This document shows positions 27,718 to 31,482 of a DNA stretch of 31,482 nt, in pieces; positions within the stretch are counted from its first letter, which is position 1, and each line of letters begins with the position of its first letter. Origin of the DNA: Tritrichomonas foetus (Eukaryota > Parabasalia > Tritrichomonadida > Tritrichomonadidae); contig MLAK01000966.1 in assembly GCA_001839685.1 (NCBI GenBank), positions 1 to 31,482 of the forward strand. The letters run 5' to 3'. The translations under genes and the position numbers were made by a program. The notes under the pieces were generated by a model that saw only the letters and a program-made list of their open reading frames with translations, was not told where the DNA came from and did not search any database.

Positions 27718-28133
27718 ACTTTTACAAGTATAACGATAGAAAGTTCATTTTTTTTGAATAATTATCATTTATCGTACATCACTTTTTGAGGAATACAGGT
27801 ACCTGATATCATATATAGAAATTCATTTTTCGAGGCACTTTTCGATTTGAAGTCTGTAAATTTTTGAAAATAACCACTCAAAAAGTGACTTATTGAGAAT
27901 CAGAGAATAATGAAAAAGTAATCTATAAAAAAAATCTCCGAGATATCTTTTGATTTACCATGTTTTAAATCTCAATTTACTGTAAAAATATTATAATCAA
28001 TAATGCTTATTGTTTAACAAAATAAAAATCGTGAAATTTGTAGTTTTCGTAAGATATATATAAAATTTGTAACTGGTATTTTTTTATGTTAAATGTAATG
28101 GGCAAATTAAACTTTTTCAGAGAACAAAATTCA
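27718..28133. other. Intergenic region with a 12-bp inverted repeat
   Basis: This is the divergent spacer between the BEACH gene (-) and the Rab pseudogene (+). It contains TCACTTTTTGAG at 27779-27790 and its exact reverse complement CTCAAAAAGTGA at 27877-27888. No coding-like segment is seen. Confidence 0.45.
27779..27888. repeat. Inverted repeat, 12-bp arms, 86-bp spacer
   Basis: The arms 27779-27790 (TCACTTTTTGAG) and 27877-27888 (CTCAAAAAGTGA) are perfect reverse complements. The left arm itself begins with an Inr-like TCACTT. They lie upstream of both flanking genes. Confidence 0.6.
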
Positions 28134-28735
28134 ATGGGTCAATTTCTTTCATATTTTTCAATGAATATGAGCGAAGTAAAAACAGCCAAAGTCATTTTTC
28201 TCGGTGGTCCAAGTGTTAGGAAAACGGGCATCAAATGTCCAATACTTTTGATAGCAAGCAATTAAATACAATTGGTGTTGCGGATTGTCCACAGAAATAC
28301 CTGGAGAAGATTGGTCTACTTAGAGATTCATATTTGGGACACGGCTGGACAAGAAAAATATCGTTCTCTTGGAAGTATGTATGTGAAGAATGTCAGCATT
28401 GCAGTTTTTGTCTTTTATCTGGCAAATAGATCCTCTTTTGATGACATTGATTCATTTATTGAAATAATGGAACAAGCCCCTGAATCAGCAAAACGTGTTG
28501 GAAATAAAGATGATCTTGAAAATGAAAAAGAAGTGAGTCTGGACGATGCATTGAAACTTCAATAAGTGTTTTATTTGGAAGCGTCTGCAAAAAAGGGCAT
28601 AATATTCACGAACTTTTCAATGAATTAACAAAGATCCATGATTTGCAAACCGATCAACAAAGAGAAACAGCCGTGTTACTTGAAGAAAATAATGGAGACA
28701 AAAAAGGAACAAAGAAAAGGTGTTGCCAATTCTAA
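28134..28735 (+). pseudogene. Rab-family small GTPase pseudogene
   Basis: All Rab landmarks are present, but not in one frame. From ATG 28134, VKTAKVIFLGGPSVRKT is the P-loop with Gly changed to Arg before KT (GxxxxGKT expected). The frame shifts after KTG (~28222) to SNTFDSKQLNTIGVAD (switch I region). It shifts back before IWDTAGQEKYRSLGS (switch II, DTAGQE intact). After AVFVFYLANRSSFDDIDSF, the NKxD motif reads VGNKDD, with a few residues apparently missing before it. A TAA interrupts at 28563-28565. EASAKKG (the SAK motif) follows, and a shift in the A6G3 run near 28590 leads to HNIHELFNELTK. The end is CCQF-TAA, a prenylation motif. These lesions rule out a working GTPase. The sequence is recent enough to be readily recognised. 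Confidence 0.88.
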
Positions 28736-29445
28736 AAATAATTGTTTCCTGTCGTTTTTAACGAAAGTAACATACATATGATAAGTTGTAATTTTTTTCC
28801 CACTGAAATAAATGTTAGGAAATTGATTTTTATTTAAAATTAGAATCAGAAAAAACCATGATTTAAAGTCTATTTAGGATTCGGTTTTTTAAATTATATT
28901 ATAAAAGGGAGGAGTCTTAACAGCAAAATGCTCACAAAATTTATTTCGAATTTTGATAGTAGTAGTCATGATTTAACTATTCCTAAATATGATAGTTATA
29001 GATAGATATATTTATATTTAAGCTTTTGTTCTACTCAGAAATCGATATAATTAACTAGAAAAGGAGTTACAATGCTATCTCTTTTTCTAGTCCACAACTT
29101 TCTTTTATTTTTTCCTATAAAATCAGAAAAGATGTATTAAAGTACATATCCAAATATCAAGAAAATTTGCAGATTTTTTTGTGAGTTCTGATGCAATCTT
29201 CAAAAACTCGAAAAAAATAACTACTGATTATTTTTGTGTTTTATATTATAAAACTTTATGTGGAACTGATTGAATGAATAATAATTTCTTAATAATCATC
29301 AGAGAACGTAATATGGAAAAAAATAGAGAATTGAATACTTTAAGCTTATTCACAGAATTCAATTAACCTAATGATTCGCCTTTTACAATTCAATTTTTTT
29401 TTTAGCATTGAAAAAAATCTTCAGAAAATAAAAATGACAAAATGA
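28736..29445. other. AT-rich intergenic region with one hairpin
   Basis: About 700 bp. There is a short 24-codon frame at 28928 (MLTKFISNFDSSSHDLTIPK) that may be a gene scrap. A stem-loop lies at 29054-29091. Otherwise nothing is recognised. Confidence 0.4.
29054..29091. repeat. Stem-loop, 13-bp arms with one mismatch, 12-nt loop
   Basis: ACTAGAAAAGGAG (29054-29066) pairs with CTCTTTTTCTAGT (29079-29091), with a single G/T mismatch. It lies in a region without intact genes. Confidence 0.6.
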
Positions 29446-29667
29446 TTATTGTTCTATATCATTCAATACTTGATGGATATCGGCTATTATTAGATTTTAC
29501 CAANCCATCAAAATGAANATCCGACTTCTAGTTTTTTTAGAGGAGTGAATAACCAAAAAATAAAAAAATTAACAGGATATTTTGACGAAAGTATCCATGA
29601 TAATACCCCACCAACATCATTCAATTTATTTCGTAATTTTCCTCATTTTTCTTACTTTTTCTCATAA
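29446..29667 (+). pseudogene. Gene remnant with in-frame TAG and two ambiguous bases
   Basis: One frame from 29446 to TAA 29665-29667 reads YIIQYLMDIGYY, TAG at 29491-29493, then about 57 codons of protein-like sequence (ETC-terminal pieces include PTSSFFRGVNNQKIKKLTGY and FDESIHDNTPPTSFNLFRNF). Ambiguous bases at 29504 and 29518 fall inside it. There is no recognisable family and no start codon beyond an internal Met. It may be a scrap of a larger decayed gene continued at 30021. Confidence 0.42.
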
Positions 29668-30020
29668 AACAATAGATTAAATAGAACATAATCGAGGATA
29701 TAGATAAAGATGTTTATAATATGTTTCAAATCTTATTATAAAGCGATATAAATAAATACAGAGAGGTAATAATGTAAAATCATTCTCTCATTACAATTTT
29801 ATTACAAGACAGAATGAAAATTATCTATAATACCATTTATTTCCTAATTATCTTATAAAAAACATATTTTTCCCAATAAAATAAATTTTTTCATTCTATG
29901 ATATTGGTTAATGAAGTATCATGTCAAATGAGACATTAGTAGTATATTGACTATATAAAACATTTTTAATGTCAATTAGTATGAAATTTGTCCTATTTTC
30001 ATTTATATTGCGATATCAAA
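29668..30020. other. AT-rich sequence, nothing recognised
   Basis: About 350 bp between two gene remnants, dominated by A/T runs and many stops in all frames. Confidence 0.4.
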
Positions 30021-30483
30021 ATGAATAATATAAGTTTATTCTAAAAAAAATTTATAAAAGATTTCGATTATATTGAAACAACCCCTTTGTTGCCATATAT
30101 TTCACAATGCCAGATTTCAAAAAAAACTACTTATCGAGAAATTACTATTTTGTCTGCCTTAGAACTTTTGAATCCAGGATATTGCCATTATATTCAATTT
30201 AGTTATATACATTCAAAAAATTGTATTCTTGTCAGATCGCAGCAATACAAATCTTCTAAGGTTTGGAAACTCACTTTTCATCATGTTTCACAGCGTCATT
30301 AATTACTTTCGACCACCACAAGAAACTAATTTCACGAATATTAGCATTGAAAAATAGCAGAGGCTATTTTTGATTGGAAAAATCCCGAAATTATCCAAAA
30401 ATATAATTTATGATGGTTCAAATGTGACAGAATATACTGAAAGTGAGAGTCTTTTAAGTAAAATAGAAGAGAGGATATTTTGA
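30021..30483 (+). pseudogene. Decayed gene with early stop and one frameshift, family unknown
   Basis: ATG 30021 opens MNNISLF, TAA (30042-30044), then a clean run KKFIKDFDYIETTPLLPYIS, CQISKKTTYREITILSALEL, and on to FHHVSQRH with TAA at 30300-30302. A one-frame shift near that point continues as INYFRPPQETNFTNISIEK, one TAG, then FLIGKIPKLSKNIIYDGSN and TEYTESESLLSKIEERIF, ending at TGA 30481-30483. The composition is protein-like and the pieces join without gaps. The product is unrecognised. Confidence 0.5.
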
Positions 30484-31036
30484 GAATGTTATATGGCAAT
30501 ATATAATGAAGAAAAGTAAAAAAGTAAAATGATAGAAATCATTATGCTATCTAATAATATTACAAATTTTTAAAAATTACAATCTTTTACTAAAACCATT
30601 ATTTAATATATACAATACAATTAGATGTTTATTAGATATGGAGAAACCTTTAATATTTAGATAATATTAAGATATTTTGAATATGACCAAATATTGGGTG
30701 TTGATAACTGTATTCAAAAGATTTCGCATTTTTTCATGTTTTTATTCGTTTTTCTCAGTGAAAAATATTTAATAAGGAGTTATAATAAATAATATAATTA
30801 CCATAATAAATTTATATTATAATATAGAATTGCTAGTCTTTTAACCAAATCCAGCTTTCTAATTTGGCATATTATTATTCTCATATAAATTTCGCAGTCT
30901 CATTATAAAATATCAATTTAATGAATCAGATATTATTTATGTGCATCAAATATTTAATATGTTTTCCGACAAGATAATTTTTTATGGCGTATTTTTCATG
31001 AAAAAATGTTATATCTGAAAAAACAATTTTTATGCT
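30484..31036. other. AT-rich sequence, nothing recognised
   Basis: About 550 bp of very A/T-rich DNA with stops in all frames. Confidence 0.4.
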
Positions 31037-31130
31037 AAGGCTCGCTAGGGCCAGCACTTTTTCATAGTGGCCAGAACAAAAATTTGAGGTGACCAGCCAA
31101 AAAATTTGAGGGGCTCCGCCCCCCATTGTT
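31037..31130. repeat. GC-rich island with imperfect ~22-bp repeats and a GGGGC/GCCCC hairpin
   Basis: Within very AT-rich DNA this 94-bp patch contains two related units: CAAAAATTTGAGGTGACCAG plus CC near 31077-31098, and CAAAAAATTTGAGGGGCTCC plus GCC at 31098-31120. It also has the short palindrome GGGGC-TCC-GCCCC at 31110-31122. It looks like a piece of a dispersed repeat rather than unique sequence. Confidence 0.5.
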
Positions 31131-31246
31131 CCTTTAAGTTAATTCTGTGATTGCATACTACTAATTTTTTTCTTTTTGCTTGCTTTAAAATATATAATCA
31201 AAAATAATTGTACGTTTTGATTTAATTTCTACTTTTTTTCGATGAA

Positions 31247-31482
31247 ATATCAGGGGCTTCTATGATGTCAGCAATTTGGAAAAAATTCATGAAGAAATAC
31301 ATCAAAACAATGATTTTCTGACGATTCTCAGTCTCAGAAAAATGTTATACACAATTTACAATTTGAAACTTGTGAATGTTTCCAAATATCCAAAATGTTA
31401 TTATAAAACATATCATGACATCAAGAAACCATATTTCCACAAATGGGAAAAGGATTTCTTTCTGTTCATTATCGATACTGTA
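31247..31482 (+). CDS. Partial coding stretch running off the window, start not identified
   Basis: After a TGA at 31244-31246 the frame stays open to the last base (78 codons), with convincing protein composition: GFYDVSNLEKIHEEIHQNND, then LTILSLRKMLYTIYNLKLVN, then CYYKTYHDIKKPYFHKWEKD and an ending FFLFIIDTV. No ATG occurs before codon ~35, so either the start is lost (another remnant) or this is a downstream piece of a gene. The aromatic- and lysine-rich pattern does not let me name a family. Its position right after the GC-rich island suggests an element-associated gene, but that is inference. Confidence 0.5.

Noticed and set aside
1..31482. tRNA, rRNA or CRISPR features
   Set aside because: No cloverleaf-like A/B box pair, rRNA core or regularly spaced direct repeats were found by eye.

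Overview
The window looks like nuclear DNA of a parabasalid (trichomonad) protist, closest in style to Tritrichomonas or Trichomonas. The support is: AT-rich sequence; long intronless reading frames on both strands, including one of 2666 codons; short 5' leaders with Inr-like TCAYTT motifs just upstream of several ATGs; a surface protein with GGA(I/V) motifs, one transmembrane helix and an NPLY tail; and a giant BEACH protein. Species is inference. Two ambiguous bases (29504, 29518) show that part of the right end is of lower assembly quality.

Layout, left to right. 91-2688 (-): a long coiled-coil protein cut by a single in-frame TGA. 3084-5308 (-): two decayed genes. 5491-6126 (+): a basic, disordered small protein. 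6345-6470: a 21-bp tandem repeat between convergent genes. 6497-8236 (-): an unrecognised 579-aa protein. 8599-9225 (+): a small multi-spanning membrane protein with unusually GC-rich codons. 9578-10750 (+): an SLC35F6/DMT-like transporter. 11209-12933 (+): a Pmp-like surface protein cut by one in-frame TAG. 13054-13989 (-): a possible decayed gene. 14344-15741 (+): an SLC45/sucrose-transporter-like MFS carrier. 15906-16364 (+): a decayed gene. 16567-19491 (+): a ubiquitin-like/VWA/inactive-E2 fusion. 19717-27717 (-): a giant LamG-like/PH/BEACH/WD40 protein. 28134-28735 (+): a Rab GTPase pseudogene. 28736-31246: mostly AT-rich sequence with at least two more gene remnants and a GC-rich hairpin island. 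31247-31482 (+): the start of a further coding stretch that runs off the window.

The intact genes suggest membrane transport (two carriers), vesicle or membrane trafficking (BEACH protein, Rab remnant), ubiquitin-linked regulation (VWA-UEV) and surface interaction (Pmp-like). I see no operon-like logic linking them. The most striking overall property is the number of gene remnants between intact genes. Several keep one reading frame over about 300 codons while carrying many nonsense codons, and two otherwise healthy genes carry a single nonsense codon each. No tRNA, rRNA, CRISPR array, complete transposon or convincing spliceosomal intron was recognised.
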